In this document: positions 25,930 to 34,574 of the stretch, one piece after another
How the letters are laid out: each line of letters begins with the position of its first letter
Numbering within the stretch: the stretch's first letter is position 1
Origin: Solirubrobacter pauli
GTDB lineage: Bacteria; Actinomycetota; Thermoleophilia; Solirubrobacterales; Solirubrobacteraceae
Assembly (NCBI RefSeq): GCF_003633755.1
Contig: NZ_RBIL01000001.1
Coordinates: forward strand, 4,191,452-4,255,451
Length of the DNA stretch: 64,000 nt
Direction: 5' to 3'
Made by a program: the position numbers and the translations under genes
The notes under the pieces: generated by a model
Told to the model about the DNA's origin: nothing
The model's input: the letters and a program-made list of their open reading frames with translations, nothing else
Databases searched by the model: none

Positions 25930-26947
25930 TCGCGCGGTCGCGTTCGGCGCGCTCGCCGTGGTCTGCATCGCCGCCGCCGTGATCGCCGCCGTGGTCGCCA
26001 TCTCCGGCGCTCGGAGCGACCGCCAGGCCTCCGCCAAGGCGGTCGCCGCGGCGCGTCCGAAGGCCACGGAGATCCTCGCCGGTGGCAAGCCGTTCGCGGT
26101 CTTCCGGTCGGTCGACCAGGCGCACGCGGAGACGCTCGGCCGCCTCTCGATCGCGGCGCTCGACGGCGGCCGGCCGGGCCCCGCCGTGCCCGCGGGTCCG
26201 ACGTGTGCCCGCACGGCGTTCGCCGCCGGGAAGGGCCTGTGCCTGGACCTGCTCGGGACGCAGATGTCGGTCAAGCTCCTGGACGGCCGGATGCAGCAGG
26301 TCGGCCAGTTCGACCTCGCCGGCATCCCGAGCCGCGCGCGCGTCTCGCCCGACGGCCGGTGGGGTGGGGTGACGGCGTTCGTCGTCGGCCACGCGTACGC
26401 GGCCCCCGGTGAGTTCTCCACGGTCGCGACCATCATCGACATGCAGGCGGGCAAGCCGATCGCCGACCTGGAGAAGGACTTCACGGTCACCGACAACGGC
26501 AAGGTGCTGGACGCGCGGGACCGCAACTTCTGGGGCCTGACGTTCGCCGGCGACGGCGACACGTTCTACGCGACCGCGGCCACCGACACGCGCACGTGGC
26601 TGATCAAGGGCTCGATCGCCGCGCGGCGCGCCGAGACGATCCACGAGAACGTGGAGTGCCCCTCGCTGTCGCCCGACGGCACCCGGATCGGCTACAAGCA
26701 GCTGGTCGGCCGCGATCCGACCCGATGGCGCTTCACCGTGCTCGACCTCGCCACCGGCGCGGAGACGCCGCTGGCCGAGAGCCGGTCGATCGACGACCAG
26801 CTCGCCTGGCTCGACGACGACCATCTGCTGTACGGCGACGGCAGCGTGACCTGGAAGGTCAAGGCCGACGGCTCGGGCAAGCCGGAGGCCTGGCTGCGCA
26901 ACGCAGACTCCGCAACGGTGCAGGAGAGCGTGGCGGCCGCGCCGTAA
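25922..26947 (+). CDS. Membrane-anchored beta-propeller (TolB/WD40-like) protein
   Basis: The 341-residue protein begins with a hydrophobic signal-anchor (about residues 8-28), followed by an extracytoplasmic region with propeller-type blades. Typical blade turns are visible: RVSPDGRWGGV near residue 141, LSPDGTRIGYKQL near residue 249 and AWLDDDHLLYGDG near residue 295. No catalytic residues stand out. Such proteins usually act as binding or scaffolding modules. It overlaps the MFS gene by 8 bases, so the transporter and this protein probably form one unit; a joint function is inference. Its stop lies about 40 bases before glmS. Confidence 0.75.
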   Translation: MRSRAVAFGALAVVCIAAAVIAAVVAISGARSDRQASAKAVAAARPKATEILAGGKPFAVFRSVDQAHAETLGRLSIAALDGGRPGPAVPAGPTCARTAFAAGKGLCLDLLGTQMSVKLLDGRMQQVGQFDLAGIPSRARVSPDGRWGGVTAFVVGHAYAAPGEFSTVATIIDMQAGKPIADLEKDFTVTDNGKVLDARDRNFWGLTFAGDGDTFYATAATDTRTWLIKGSIAARRAETIHENVECPSLSPDGTRIGYKQLVGRDPTRWRFTVLDLATGAETPLAESRSIDDQLAWLDDDHLLYGDGSVTWKVKADGSGKPEAWLRNADSATVQESVAAAP

Positions 26948-26986
26948 ACTGTCTTCGCACCCCTGCCGGAAAGGAGGCCGATTCGC

Positions 26987-28834
26987 GTGTGCGGCATCGT
27001 CGGCTACGTCGGACACCAGTCGGCCCAGGAAGTTCTGCTGGGCGGCCTGGAGAAGCTTGAATACCGCGGATATGACTCCGCCGGTCTGTCGGTCCAACAC
27101 GACGGCGCGCTGGAGTCGATCCGCGCCGTCGGCAACCTCGGTCGCCTCAAGGAGGCGCTGCAGCAGACGGGCGACGGCGGCGTCGCCGTGCTCGCGCCGC
27201 CCGCGACCACGGGCATCGGCCACACGCGCTGGGCCACCCACGGTCGCGTGACCGAGGAGAACGCGCACCCGCACTACGACCCCGGCAACCGCGTGCACGT
27301 GGTCGTCAACGGGATCGTCGAGAACTACATGGAGCTCAAGAACGAGCTCCAGGCGCAGGGCGCGCACTTCACGTCCGAGACGGACGTCGAGGTCATCGCT
27401 CACCTCATCGCCAACGACCTGGACGAGCACGGCCTCGTCGAGGCCACGCGCCGCACCTACAACCGGCTGCGCGGGCACTACTCGTTCGTGGTGCAGTCCT
27501 CGGAGGAGGCCGGCGTCCTCGTCGGCGCCCGCAAGGAGTGCCCGCTGATCGTCGGCCGCAGCGAGGGCGAGCAGTTCCTCGCGTCCGGCATCCCCGCCTT
27601 CCTCGCCCACACGCGCACCGCGCAGGCGCTCGAGGACGACGAGCTGGTGGTGCTGACCGCCGACGGCGCGCGCTTCATGACCGCCGACGGCGTCGAGTTC
27701 GAGCGCGAGACGCACGAGATCGACTGGGACGCCGACGCCGCCGAGAAGGGTGGCTTCGAGACGTTCATGCTCAAGGAGATCCACGAGCAGGCGGACGCCG
27801 TCGCCGAGACGATCGCCGACCGGACCGTCCGCCCCGACGGCGTGGACCTCCCCGAGCTCGACGACGAGCTGCTGCGCGGCACGCGCCGCATCATCATCGT
27901 GGCCTGCGGCACCTCGTACCACGCCGGTCTGATCGGCCGGTACGCGATCGAGGAATGGGCGCGCGTCCCCGTCGAGATGGACGTGGCGTCCGAGTACCGC
28001 TACCGCAATCCGGTGGTCGGCCCGGGCGACGTCGTGATCGGCATCACGCAGTCCGGCGAGTCGCTGGACACGCTCGCCGCCATGCGCCTCGCCCGCGAGC
28101 GCGGCGCGACCGTGATCGCGGTGACCAACATCATGGGCTCGCAGGCCACGCGCGACGCCGACGCCACGGTGTACACCCGCGCCGGCCTCGAGATCAGCGT
28201 CGCAGCCACGAAGACGTTCGTCGCGCAGGTCGCCGTCATGTACCTGCTGGCCCTGCGGCTCGCGGAGCTCAAGGGCACGCTGGACGTCGAGCGCCGCACC
28301 GAGCTCGTGACCAAGCTCAAGCGCATCCCGCACGACATCGGGGAGTTGCTGGCCCACGGCACGGACGCCATCGACCGCGTGGCGGAGCGCCACTACCAGC
28401 AGGACTTCTTCCTCTACCTCGGCCGTCACGTCGGCCTGCCGGTCGGCTTGGAAGGCGCGCTGAAGCTGAAGGAGATCTCCTACATCTCCACCGACGCGTA
28501 CGCGGCGGGGGAGATGAAGCACGGCCCGATCGCGCTCCTGGACCAGGACACGCCGGTCGTGGTCGTGGCGACGGACTCGCCCGTGCTGGACAAGGTCATC
28601 TCCAACATGCAGGAGGTCCGCGTCCGCGGTGCGCACGTGATCGCGGTCGCCAGCGAGGGCACCGACCTCGCCGAGCACGCGGAGGAGACGCTGTCGGTCC
28701 CGCCCACCGACTGGATGCTCCAGCCCCTGCTGGCCGTGATCCCGCTGCAGCTCCTGGCTTACCGGGTCGCGCGCCTGCGTGGGCTGAACGTCGATCAGCC
28801 GCGCAACCTGGCGAAGACCGTCACGGTCGAGTAA
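26987..28834 (+). CDS. glmS: Glutamine-fructose-6-phosphate aminotransferase (isomerising)
   Basis: This 615-residue enzyme makes glucosamine-6-phosphate from fructose-6-phosphate and glutamine. The GTG start is followed by the codon for the nucleophile Cys2 in MCGIVGYVG. The glutaminase domain also shows GHTRWATHG near residue 81. Two SIS domains follow, with ACGTSYHAG near residue 306, TQSGESLDT near residue 352 and the C-terminal KTVTVE ending. An AAGGAGG site lies at the correct distance. Together with glmM it feeds UDP-GlcNAc synthesis. Its 3' end overlaps the convergent histidine kinase gene by 14 bases. Confidence 0.97.
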   Translation: MCGIVGYVGHQSAQEVLLGGLEKLEYRGYDSAGLSVQHDGALESIRAVGNLGRLKEALQQTGDGGVAVLAPPATTGIGHTRWATHGRVTEENAHPHYDPGNRVHVVVNGIVENYMELKNELQAQGAHFTSETDVEVIAHLIANDLDEHGLVEATRRTYNRLRGHYSFVVQSSEEAGVLVGARKECPLIVGRSEGEQFLASGIPAFLAHTRTAQALEDDELVVLTADGARFMTADGVEFERETHEIDWDADAAEKGGFETFMLKEIHEQADAVAETIADRTVRPDGVDLPELDDELLRGTRRIIIVACGTSYHAGLIGRYAIEEWARVPVEMDVASEYRYRNPVVGPGDVVIGITQSGESLDTLAAMRLARERGATVIAVTNIMGSQATRDADATVYTRAGLEISVAATKTFVAQVAVMYLLALRLAELKGTLDVERRTELVTKLKRIPHDIGELLAHGTDAIDRVAERHYQQDFFLYLGRHVGLPVGLEGALKLKEISYISTDAYAAGEMKHGPIALLDQDTPVVVVATDSPVLDKVISNMQEVRVRGAHVIAVASEGTDLAEHAEETLSVPPTDWMLQPLLAVIPLQLLAYRVARLRGLNVDQPRNLAKTVTVE

Positions 28835-30554
28835 GCCCGGAGTTCTCGGCAGTCGTCGCCGCGGCCCACAGACGACTGCCGAGCTCCTCGCCCGCGGACG
28901 CGGGCAGCACGAGCTGGGCGCCGGCGAGGATGAGGTCCTCGGGCGTCGGGTCGGCCTCGCGCTCACCCGCGAGGGCGACGCGCCGCACCCGGGTCAGCCG
29001 CTCGTCGGCGGCGAGCCGCCGCAGCAGCGAGGTGGAGGCCATGTCGCCGGTCGACGTGCCGACGACCACCGCGTCCGGGCGTAGCTCGACCGCCAGCCGC
29101 AGCGCCTCCAGCCCGTCGTCGGCGACGGCGGTCACGGCCGAGTCGCCGATCCCGGCGAGCACCGCGTCGGCGCGGCCCGGCACGCGCTCGACGATCACGA
29201 CCGTCGGCACCGGCTCGGCGACCGCCTCGGCGCTGAGCAGCTCGACCTCGAGCTGGGAGCGCACGAACTCGGTGCGCTGGGCCGCGGCCGCGTGCTGGGC
29301 CAGCGTGGCGGGGATGCGCTCGCCGTCCGGCGGCCGCAGCGGAAGGGTCACGGTGAACAGCGCCCCGCCCTCTTCGGCCTCGCCGAGGGAGACGTCGCCG
29401 CCGTGCAGCTCGACGAACTCGCGGACGATCGCCAGGCCGAGGCCGGCTCCGGCCCCGGGCGCGCGTCCGTCGCCGGAGAGCCCGGAGCGGAAGCGGCCGA
29501 AGACCCGGTTGTGGTGCTCCGGCGGGATACCGGGGCCCGAGTCGGCGACCACGAGCGCGGCCACGGTGTCGCCGGCCGTGAGCTCGACGCGGACCGTCCC
29601 GGCTTCCGGGGTGTGACGGATGGCGTTGGCCAGCAGGTTGGAGACGATGCGGCTGACGCGCTCGACGTCGAACCGGGCACGGACGTCGTCGGGGGTGTTG
29701 ACGACCAGGTCGATCCCACGGTCGAGGGCCAGCGGCTCGAACTGCTCCGCGACCGTGCGCACCGCTCCGGCGAGGTCGGCGTCGACGAGCGCGAGCTGCG
29801 CCTCGCCGTGATCGGCCTTGACCTGCTCGAGCATGTCGTTGACCTGCTCGAGCGCGCTGAGGGCGGCGAGCCGGATGCTGCCGAGCTGCGCGCGCAGATC
29901 GGCGTCCTTGGCGGTGTGCAGTACCTGATCCGAGCGGGTGACGACGACCTGCAGGGGCGCGCGAAGGTCGTGCGAGAGCTCTCCGAGGAGCCGCTCGCGG
30001 TAGTCGTGCACCCGTGCCAGCCGTCGCGTGAGCGCGGACAGCTCCGCGTTCTGGCGCTCCAGGCGCTGCTCGACGCGCTTGCGGTCCGTGATCTGCCGGC
30101 CTTCGGCGACGATGAAGGCGACGCGCCCGTCCCGGGCGCGCAGCGGCCTCAGGGTGAGATCCAGGGTGCCGATCGACTCGCCGCCGTTCTCCACGTGCAG
30201 GTCGGCGTCGAATCGGGTGAAGCGCCCGCTGGCGGCGGCGGTCACGGCCTCACGCAGCCACGTCACCGTGCCCTCGCCGACCCCGGTCCACCACGCGGTC
30301 GTCCACAGCGGGAGACCGATGACCTCGCTACGGTCCACACCGCCGGCGATCAACGCCGCCGGGTTGACGTCCAGCACGTGGCCGCGGTCGTCGAGCAGCA
30401 GGATGAAGCTCGACGACTTGGCGTGCAGCACCTGCGCCATCAACGCCCGCGTCTGCGCGTCACCCTCCGTTCCACGCTCGTAGCGCTCGCGCAGGGCCTC
30501 GATGGCATCGAGCGATGTGGTCCAGTGATCTAGGCGGCGTCCGTGCAGAGTCAT
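28821..30554 (-). CDS. PAS-containing hybrid-like histidine kinase with a degenerate receiver
   Basis: The 577-residue soluble protein has a coiled N-terminus, a PAS domain (about residues 45-165), a HisKA domain with His195 in ELSHDLRAP, a HATPase domain with NLLANAIRH, DSGPGIPP and GAGLGLAIV, and a C-terminal receiver-like domain (about residues 465-570). In that last domain the phosphoacceptor position in the AVVVGTSTG strand is Gly instead of Asp, and the acidic pair at its start is missing, so it probably cannot be phosphorylated. No transmembrane helix is present. The ATG at 30554 lacks a good ribosome-binding site. It lies downstream of a LuxR-type response regulator on the same strand, its likely partner. 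Confidence 0.88.
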   Translation of the reverse strand: MTLHGRRLDHWTTSLDAIEALRERYERGTEGDAQTRALMAQVLHAKSSSFILLLDDRGHVLDVNPAALIAGGVDRSEVIGLPLWTTAWWTGVGEGTVTWLREAVTAAASGRFTRFDADLHVENGGESIGTLDLTLRPLRARDGRVAFIVAEGRQITDRKRVEQRLERQNAELSALTRRLARVHDYRERLLGELSHDLRAPLQVVVTRSDQVLHTAKDADLRAQLGSIRLAALSALEQVNDMLEQVKADHGEAQLALVDADLAGAVRTVAEQFEPLALDRGIDLVVNTPDDVRARFDVERVSRIVSNLLANAIRHTPEAGTVRVELTAGDTVAALVVADSGPGIPPEHHNRVFGRFRSGLSGDGRAPGAGAGLGLAIVREFVELHGGDVSLGEAEEGGALFTVTLPLRPPDGERIPATLAQHAAAAQRTEFVRSQLEVELLSAEAVAEPVPTVVIVERVPGRADAVLAGIGDSAVTAVADDGLEALRLAVELRPDAVVVGTSTGDMASTSLLRRLAADERLTRVRRVALAGEREADPTPEDLILAGAQLVLPASAGEELGSRLWAAATTAENSGLTRP

Positions 30555-30674
30555 CGGCGGTGCACAGCGAATCTACGCGATGCGAGCCGTTTCGGGTGGA
30601 CTGTCCGCCGCGGGTGGACGGATGGACGGGCTCACGGGACCTCGCGCCGAGGCCCCGGAAGCGGCGTCGCCGCG

Positions 30675-31286
30675 CTAGGCGGCGGAGACCAGCGCGTTCA
30701 TGTGCGCGTACCGGCTGGCCTCGGTGCGGTTGGCCACGCCCAGCTTGCGGTACGTGTTCGAGAGGTGGAACTTGACCGTCTGCTCGGTCACCCACAGCTC
30801 ACGGGCGATGCGCCCGTTGGTGTAGCCCTGGGAGACGAGCCGCAGGATCTCGAGCTCACGGTCGGTGAGCGGGCAGTCCGTGACGGCCGCCTTCGGCGCG
30901 ACGCGGGGGCGATGCACGACGTTGTCACGCGAGATCTCGCGCAGGAGCGTCGCGAGGCTCACGGGGTGCACGGCCTTCGAGATGATCGCGTCGGCGCCGG
31001 CTTCGAACGCCTCGCTCAGCACCTCGTCGCCCATGCGGATCGTGAGGTACACGCGCTTGGCGTTCGGCAGCAGCGTGCCGAGCTCACGCAGTCGCGAGAG
31101 CGCGAGCTGCGGGTCCTGCGTCTCATCGACGATCACCAGGTCGGCCTGCAGCTCGCTCACGCGCGGGCTGATCTCCGATGCGCCGTCGATGAAGCCGACG
31201 ACCTGGAAGCCGGCCGTCTGCCGTAGCGCGAGCCGGATGCTTTGTGCGGCGAAGGAGTTGTCCGCCACGATCACCAGTCGATTCAC
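30675..31286 (-). CDS. NarL/LuxR-family response regulator
   Basis: This 203-residue regulator has an N-terminal receiver domain with the acidic pocket (Asp9), phosphoacceptor Asp54 in LVIVDE, Thr82 and Lys104, so it looks phosphorylatable. The C-terminal LuxR helix-turn-helix is plain: LTDRELEILRLVSQGYTN, then VTEQTVKFHLSNTYRKLGV. The GTG at 31286 is preferred to the in-frame GTG at 31295, because GGAGG (31295-31299) is 8 bases upstream of 31286 and overlaps the other codon. The histidine kinase follows after 120 bases. It is divergent from the polysaccharide priming transferase gene and may control it; that is inference from position. Confidence 0.9.
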   Translation of the reverse strand: MNRLVIVADNSFAAQSIRLALRQTAGFQVVGFIDGASEISPRVSELQADLVIVDETQDPQLALSRLRELGTLLPNAKRVYLTIRMGDEVLSEAFEAGADAIISKAVHPVSLATLLREISRDNVVHRPRVAPKAAVTDCPLTDRELEILRLVSQGYTNGRIARELWVTEQTVKFHLSNTYRKLGVANRTEASRYAHMNALVSAA

Positions 31287-31608
31287 TGTCGCCACCTCCG
31301 TGGGCTTGAGTCCGATGCGTTCAGGTTGCCGCCTGGACGATCGGGGGGGAAGGTGATGTTCCGAGGGGGCCGAGGTGGCTTCGCAACACCCTCCCAGGGC
31401 AGGTCCTCCCCCCGGCGGGTGACGTATCTCCCCCTCGTCGGCAACCGCTTTGGGGCGCTGCTGACCCTCCGACGGGCAGCGAAGTCCTCAAAGATGGAGA
31501 TTCGGATCAGCGTCGCGTTAGCTCAAGAAGTCCAGCGTCAATCTGCCCGTTGTTCGACCAGCGAGCGCACCCGGGCTCGGCTGAGCGTCGGACTTAGGGA
31601 AAGAGAAC
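31287..31608. other. Divergent intergenic region with no gene
   Basis: This 322-base region separates the LuxR-type regulator gene from the priming transferase gene. I see no coding frame with a plausible start and no convincing -35/-10 pair. CGTCGG (about 31438-31443) and CCGACG (about 31469-31474) could pair. The run before the TTG at 31609 (AGGGAAAGAG) supplies a purine-rich ribosome-binding site. It probably carries the promoters of both divergent genes. Confidence 0.5.
31295..31299 (-). promoter_or_regulatory. Ribosome-binding site that decides the regulator start
   Basis: GGAGG on the minus strand lies 8 bases before GTG 31286. It excludes the in-frame GTG at 31295, which shares its last base. 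Confidence 0.65.
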
Positions 31609-33117
31609 TTGACGCCACAATCCGCAGCACGACTGACCATCCACGACGAGACCGTCGAGGATCACCCCTTCGCCGGCCGGCGCCGCCTCGCGCTGGTGGG
31701 CTCCGGCGTGACGCTGCCGCTCGCGCGCCACACGCACACGGACGGTGCGGTCGACGGCGCGAACTTCTCGCTGCTGCGGCGCGAGTCCAACCGCCGCCGG
31801 CTCCTCGCCGGGGCGGACCTGCTCGCCGCGGTGACGGCCTTCGTCGTGACGATGCTGGCGTTCGGCGCGGATGCGCCGCACGTGAGCGCGCTGCTCGGCA
31901 CCCCGCTCGTCGTCCTCCTGTTCAAGGTCGCGGGCCTGTACGACCGCGACCAGATGCGCCTCGTGCACTCCACGCTCGAGGAGGCGCCGTCGCTGCTCCA
32001 GCTCACCGGCCTCTTCGCGCTCGGCACGACGCTCGTCGTCCCCTCGTTCGGCCAGCACGGGCTGACGAGCGGCCAGATCGCGTCGCTGTGGCTGCTCAGC
32101 TTCGTGCTCACGGTGGGCGGGCGCTCGGTCGCGCGCTTCATCGCGGGCAAGACCTCGCCGGTCGAGCGCTGCCTCGTGATCGGCGAGCAGGAGATGGCCG
32201 ACCGCTTCCGGGACAAGCTCCGCTCCAGCCACGCGCGCGCCGACGTCGTCGCGACGCTCCCGCTCGTCAACAACGAGTTCGACGAGTGGAGCACGCCCGA
32301 GAGCCTGCGCGGCATGATCCAGAACCTGCGCGTGGACCGCGTGATCATCGCGCCCACGACCACCGACGGCAGCGGCGTCGCGGAGCTGATCCGCGCGGCG
32401 AAGGCGGCCGGCGTGCGCGTGAGCGTCCTCCCGCGCCTGTTCGAGGTCGTCGGCTCGGCGGTCGAGTTCGACGACGTCGACGGCCTGACGATGCTCGGCG
32501 TGCGCTCCTTCGGCCTCTCGCGCTCCTCGCGCGCGCTCAAGCGCGGGTTCGACCTGCTGCTGACGTCCCTCGGCCTGATCGCCGTGGCGCCGATCCTCGC
32601 CCTGGTCGCGATCGCCATCAAGCTCGACTCCAAGGGCCCGGTGCTGTTCCGCCAGACCCGCGTCGGCCGCGACGGCCGTCACTTCGGCATCTACAAGTTC
32701 CGCTCGATGGTCGTCGACGCCGAGCAGCAGAAGGACCGCCTGCGCGACCTCAACGAGGTCGGCGACGGCATGTTCAAGATCGCGCGCGACCCGCGCGTCA
32801 CGCGCGTGGGCGACATCCTGCGCAAGACGTCGCTCGACGAGATGCCGCAGCTGCTCAACGTCATCCGCGGCGAGATGAGCCTCGTCGGCCCGCGGCCGCT
32901 CGTGACCGACGAGGACGAGCAGGTCGTCGGCCTGGACCGCAGCCGTCTGCATCTCACGCCGGGCATGACCGGGCCGTGGCAGGTGCTCGGCTCGCGCGTC
33001 CCCATGCGCGAGATGGTGGCCATCGACTACCTGTACGTCGCGAACTGGTCCCTGTGGGCCGACATGAAGCTGCTGCTGCGCACCGTGCGCCACGTGGCGC
33101 GGCGCGGCAACGTCTAG
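31609..33117 (+). CDS. Polyprenyl-phosphate sugar phosphotransferase (priming glycosyltransferase, WbaP/CpsE type)
   Basis: This 502-residue membrane enzyme transfers a sugar-1-phosphate from a nucleotide sugar to undecaprenyl phosphate and so starts assembly of the surface polysaccharide repeat unit. It has about four N-terminal helices, a CoA-binding-like fold (about residues 180-300), one helix near residues 320-342, and the catalytic C-terminal domain with [19 protein letters not shown]-like [17 protein letters not shown], the [10 protein letters not shown] motif, and LVGPRPL. The start is TTG at 31609, preceded by AGGGAAAGAG. The donor sugar cannot be read from sequence. It stands at the head of the locus that runs to the right edge. 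Confidence 0.93.
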   Translation: MTPQSAARLTIHDETVEDHPFAGRRRLALVGSGVTLPLARHTHTDGAVDGANFSLLRRESNRRRLLAGADLLAAVTAFVVTMLAFGADAPHVSALLGTPLVVLLFKVAGLYDRDQMRLVHSTLEEAPSLLQLTGLFALGTTLVVPSFGQHGLTSGQIASLWLLSFVLTVGGRSVARFIAGKTSPVERCLVIGEQEMADRFRDKLRSSHARADVVATLPLVNNEFDEWSTPESLRGMIQNLRVDRVIIAPTTTDGSGVAELIRAAKAAGVRVSVLPRLFEVVGSAVEFDDVDGLTMLGVRSFGLSRSSRALKRGFDLLLTSLGLIAVAPILALVAIAIKLDSKGPVLFRQTRVGRDGRHFGIYKFRSMVVDAEQQKDRLRDLNEVGDGMFKIARDPRVTRVGDILRKTSLDEMPQLLNVIRGEMSLVGPRPLVTDEDEQVVGLDRSRLHLTPGMTGPWQVLGSRVPMREMVAIDYLYVANWSLWADMKLLLRTVRHVARRGNV

Positions 33118-33121
33118 CGCG

Positions 33122-33286
33122 TCAGGCGATCAGGCGCAGGGCGGGGCGTGACGTGCCTCCGGAGGCGGGCCGCGGCGTCGCGGACTGCCGCGCGTCGGCA
33201 CGGGCCGCCGACGAGCAAAGCCCGACTACGACGAGCGCGATGAACGTCCAGATGACTCCGATGGCGACCAAGACCATCAGCAACAT
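33122..33286 (-). CDS. Small single-pass membrane protein (54 residues)
   Basis: A short minus-strand gene encodes 54 residues: one hydrophobic helix at about residues 2-23 (MLLMVLVAIGVIW onwards) followed by a Ser/Ala/Arg/Pro-rich soluble tail ending in RLIA. AGGAG at 33292-33296 lies 5 bases before the ATG at 33286. It fits exactly between the priming transferase, whose stop is 4 bases away, and the PssD-like gene. The helix followed by a basic tail resembles small regulatory or assembly peptides of membrane complexes, but no family is recognised. The alternative minus-strand frame across the same stretch gives an Arg/His-rich peptide and is not credible. Confidence 0.6.
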   Translation of the reverse strand: MLLMVLVAIGVIWTFIALVVVGLCSSAARADARQSATPRPASGGTSRPALRLIA

Positions 33287-33310
33287 GCCGGCTCCTCTCC
33301 CTCACTCACG

Positions 33311-33329
33311 GTGGGTAGTCGATACCCAC
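33311..33329. repeat. Palindrome in a divergent intergenic region
   Basis: GTGGGTA and TACCCAC form a perfect 7-bp inverted repeat with a 5-base spacer. It lies 24 bases upstream of the small membrane protein start and just before the proposed promoter of the pssD-like operon. It could be an operator for either unit. Confidence 0.5.
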
Positions 33330-33341
33330 TCGAACGGCATC

Positions 33342-33370
33342 CTGACCTGGATGCGCACGGGCACTATACG
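33342..33370 (+). promoter_or_regulatory. Likely promoter of the pssD/pssE-like operon
   Basis: CTGACC (33342-33347) and TATACG (33365-33370) are separated by exactly 17 bases and lie about 70 bases before the ATG at 33440. A short CGCCCC/GGGGCG hairpin (33377-33399) sits at the predicted start of the leader. Confidence 0.5.
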
Positions 33371-33439
33371 AATTTCCGCCCCCCGAAGGAATAGGGGCGC
33401 TCAAAAGAAGCCGCGTCGCCCGTTCGTTCTCTCTTGTGC

Positions 33440-33901
33440 ATGACCCGCGCACGTCGCCCACAGCGCATCCTCGCCGTCGCGTCCAGCGGTGGTCACTGGG
33501 TGCAGCTCTCCCGTCTGAAGCCGGCCTTCGAGGGCCATGACGTCGCCTACTTGACGACCGAGCCCGGCCACCGCCGCGAGGTCGGCTCGGCCCGCTTCTA
33601 CAGCGTTCCCGACGCCAACCGCAACGCCAAGGGCAAGCTGGCGCTGGCGACGGCGAAGCTGGTGTGGATCGTGCTCCGGGAACGCCCGGACGTGGTCGTC
33701 TCGACCGGCGCGGCGCCCGGCTATCTGGCCTTGCGCGTCGCCAAGCTCGTCCGCGCGCGGACCGTGTGGGTCGACAGCGTCGCCAACGTCGAGGAGCTGT
33801 CCATGTCGGGACGGCTCGCGAGCACGAAGGCGGACCTGTGCCTGACGCAGTGGCCGCATCTCGCCGAGGGACGGGTCGCCTACGAGGGAGCCGTGCTGTG
33901 A
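33440..33901 (+). CDS. PssD/Alg14-like membrane-anchoring glycosyltransferase subunit
   Basis: This 153-residue protein matches the Alg14-like half of a split GT-B glycosyltransferase. The opening ILAVASSGGHWVQL and the central DVVVSTGAAPGYLAL are typical, as is the VDSVANVEELSMSGRL stretch near residues 111-126. In PssD/PssE and Alg14/Alg13 pairs this subunit binds the lipid-linked acceptor at the membrane and recruits the catalytic subunit. The ATG at 33440 is preferred over the TTG two codons upstream. It overlaps the next gene by GTGA, as expected for a two-subunit enzyme. Confidence 0.88.
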   Translation: MTRARRPQRILAVASSGGHWVQLSRLKPAFEGHDVAYLTTEPGHRREVGSARFYSVPDANRNAKGKLALATAKLVWIVLRERPDVVVSTGAAPGYLALRVAKLVRARTVWVDSVANVEELSMSGRLASTKADLCLTQWPHLAEGRVAYEGAVL

Positions 33902-34374
33902 TCTTCGTCACCGTCGGCACGCAGCTCGCGTTCGACCGGCTGATCCGCGCGGTCGACGAATGGGCCGCCCGATCCGGCGAGGTCGAGGTGTTCGCGCAGA
34001 TCGGCCCGGGGGCGTACCGGCCGCGCCATCTGGAGTACTCCGACTTCATCGCACCGGACGAGTGCCGGGAGCGCATGGCGGCGGCCGACGCGATCGTCGC
34101 CCACGCCGGCATGGGCACCATCATCGGAGCGCTGGAGCTCGGGAAGCCCGTGCTGGTGATGCCGCGCCGGGCCGACCTCGGCGAGCACCGCAACGACCAC
34201 CAGTTGGCCACGGCGGACCGGTTCTCCACCTTCGGTGGCGTTCAGGTCGCGGCGGACGAGCACGCGTTGCAGGCGCGTCTCGACGCGTTCGGCGCGCGTG
34301 CCGACCAGGCACCGATCGGGCCCTACGCGTCCGACCGCCTGCTTGGCGCGCTGAGCGCCTTCATCAACGGCTGA
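33898..34374 (+). CDS. PssE/Alg13-like glycosyltransferase catalytic subunit
   Basis: The 158-residue protein corresponds to the C-terminal GT28 half of a GT-B enzyme, with MIFVTVGTQLAFDRL at the start and the nucleotide-sugar-binding HAGMGTIIGALELGKPVLVMPR motif near residues 69-90. GEHRNDHQ follows near residue 95, matching the family GEHQNDHQ-type signature. It should pair with the product of the preceding overlapping gene to add one sugar to the lipid-linked repeat unit. The start is GTG at 33898, inside the GTGA overlap. A hairpin at 34387-34400 may end the transcript. Confidence 0.88.
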   Translation: MIFVTVGTQLAFDRLIRAVDEWAARSGEVEVFAQIGPGAYRPRHLEYSDFIAPDECRERMAAADAIVAHAGMGTIIGALELGKPVLVMPRRADLGEHRNDHQLATADRFSTFGGVQVAADEHALQARLDAFGARADQAPIGPYASDRLLGALSAFING

Positions 34375-34386
34375 AACCTCGGGCCT

Positions 34387-34400
34387 CCCCCAATTCGGGG
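34387..34400 (+). terminator. Short hairpin after the PssE-like gene
   Basis: CCCC and GGGG pair around CAATTC, 13 bases after the stop codon. The stem is short and only a weak terminator can be claimed. Confidence 0.4.
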
Positions 34401-34455
34401 ATTGCAGACCGGGGTTCGCTCTGTTTTCATGCGGACCGCCCGTTGGTCGCGGGCA

Positions 34456-34545
34456 GGCCGGACAGGGAAGCCACGACGGCGTCCGGCCGAATTGCCACGG
34501 GAGGTGGCTTGTTCGTGCCGGAAGGCGCGCGAACGCGCGTCCGGC
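34456..34545 (+). promoter_or_regulatory. Structured leader of the beta-helix exoprotein gene
   Basis: Three hairpins follow one another: GGCCGGAC/GTCCGGCC (34456-34463 with 34481-34488) enclosing a small GCC/GGC stem, GCCAC/GTGGC (34494-34508), and a long one at 34517-34545 with 6 plus 5 bp around a CGAA loop. The ribosome-binding site AGGGGA starts 15 bases later. It matches no riboswitch class I can recall. It could be a regulatory RNA element or an mRNA-stabilising leader. Confidence 0.45.
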
Positions 34546-34574
34546 TTCATCTGTCCTGCAGGGGAAACTCATCG

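Noticed and set aside
31287..31608. A coding gene in the divergent intergenic region
   Set aside because: No frame has both a plausible start and coding bias; forward open stretches there belong to frames that are shadows of the priming transferase gene.
33114..33305. A 63-codon minus-strand frame over the small membrane protein
   Set aside because: Its peptide is Arg/His-rich without hydrophobic segment, and the neighbouring frame has a ribosome-binding site, a membrane helix and better codon bias.
34375..34574. A cyclic-di-GMP, cobalamin or c-di-AMP riboswitch before the beta-helix gene
   Set aside because: Hairpins are present but the conserved core sequences of these classes are not; only a generic structured leader is claimed.
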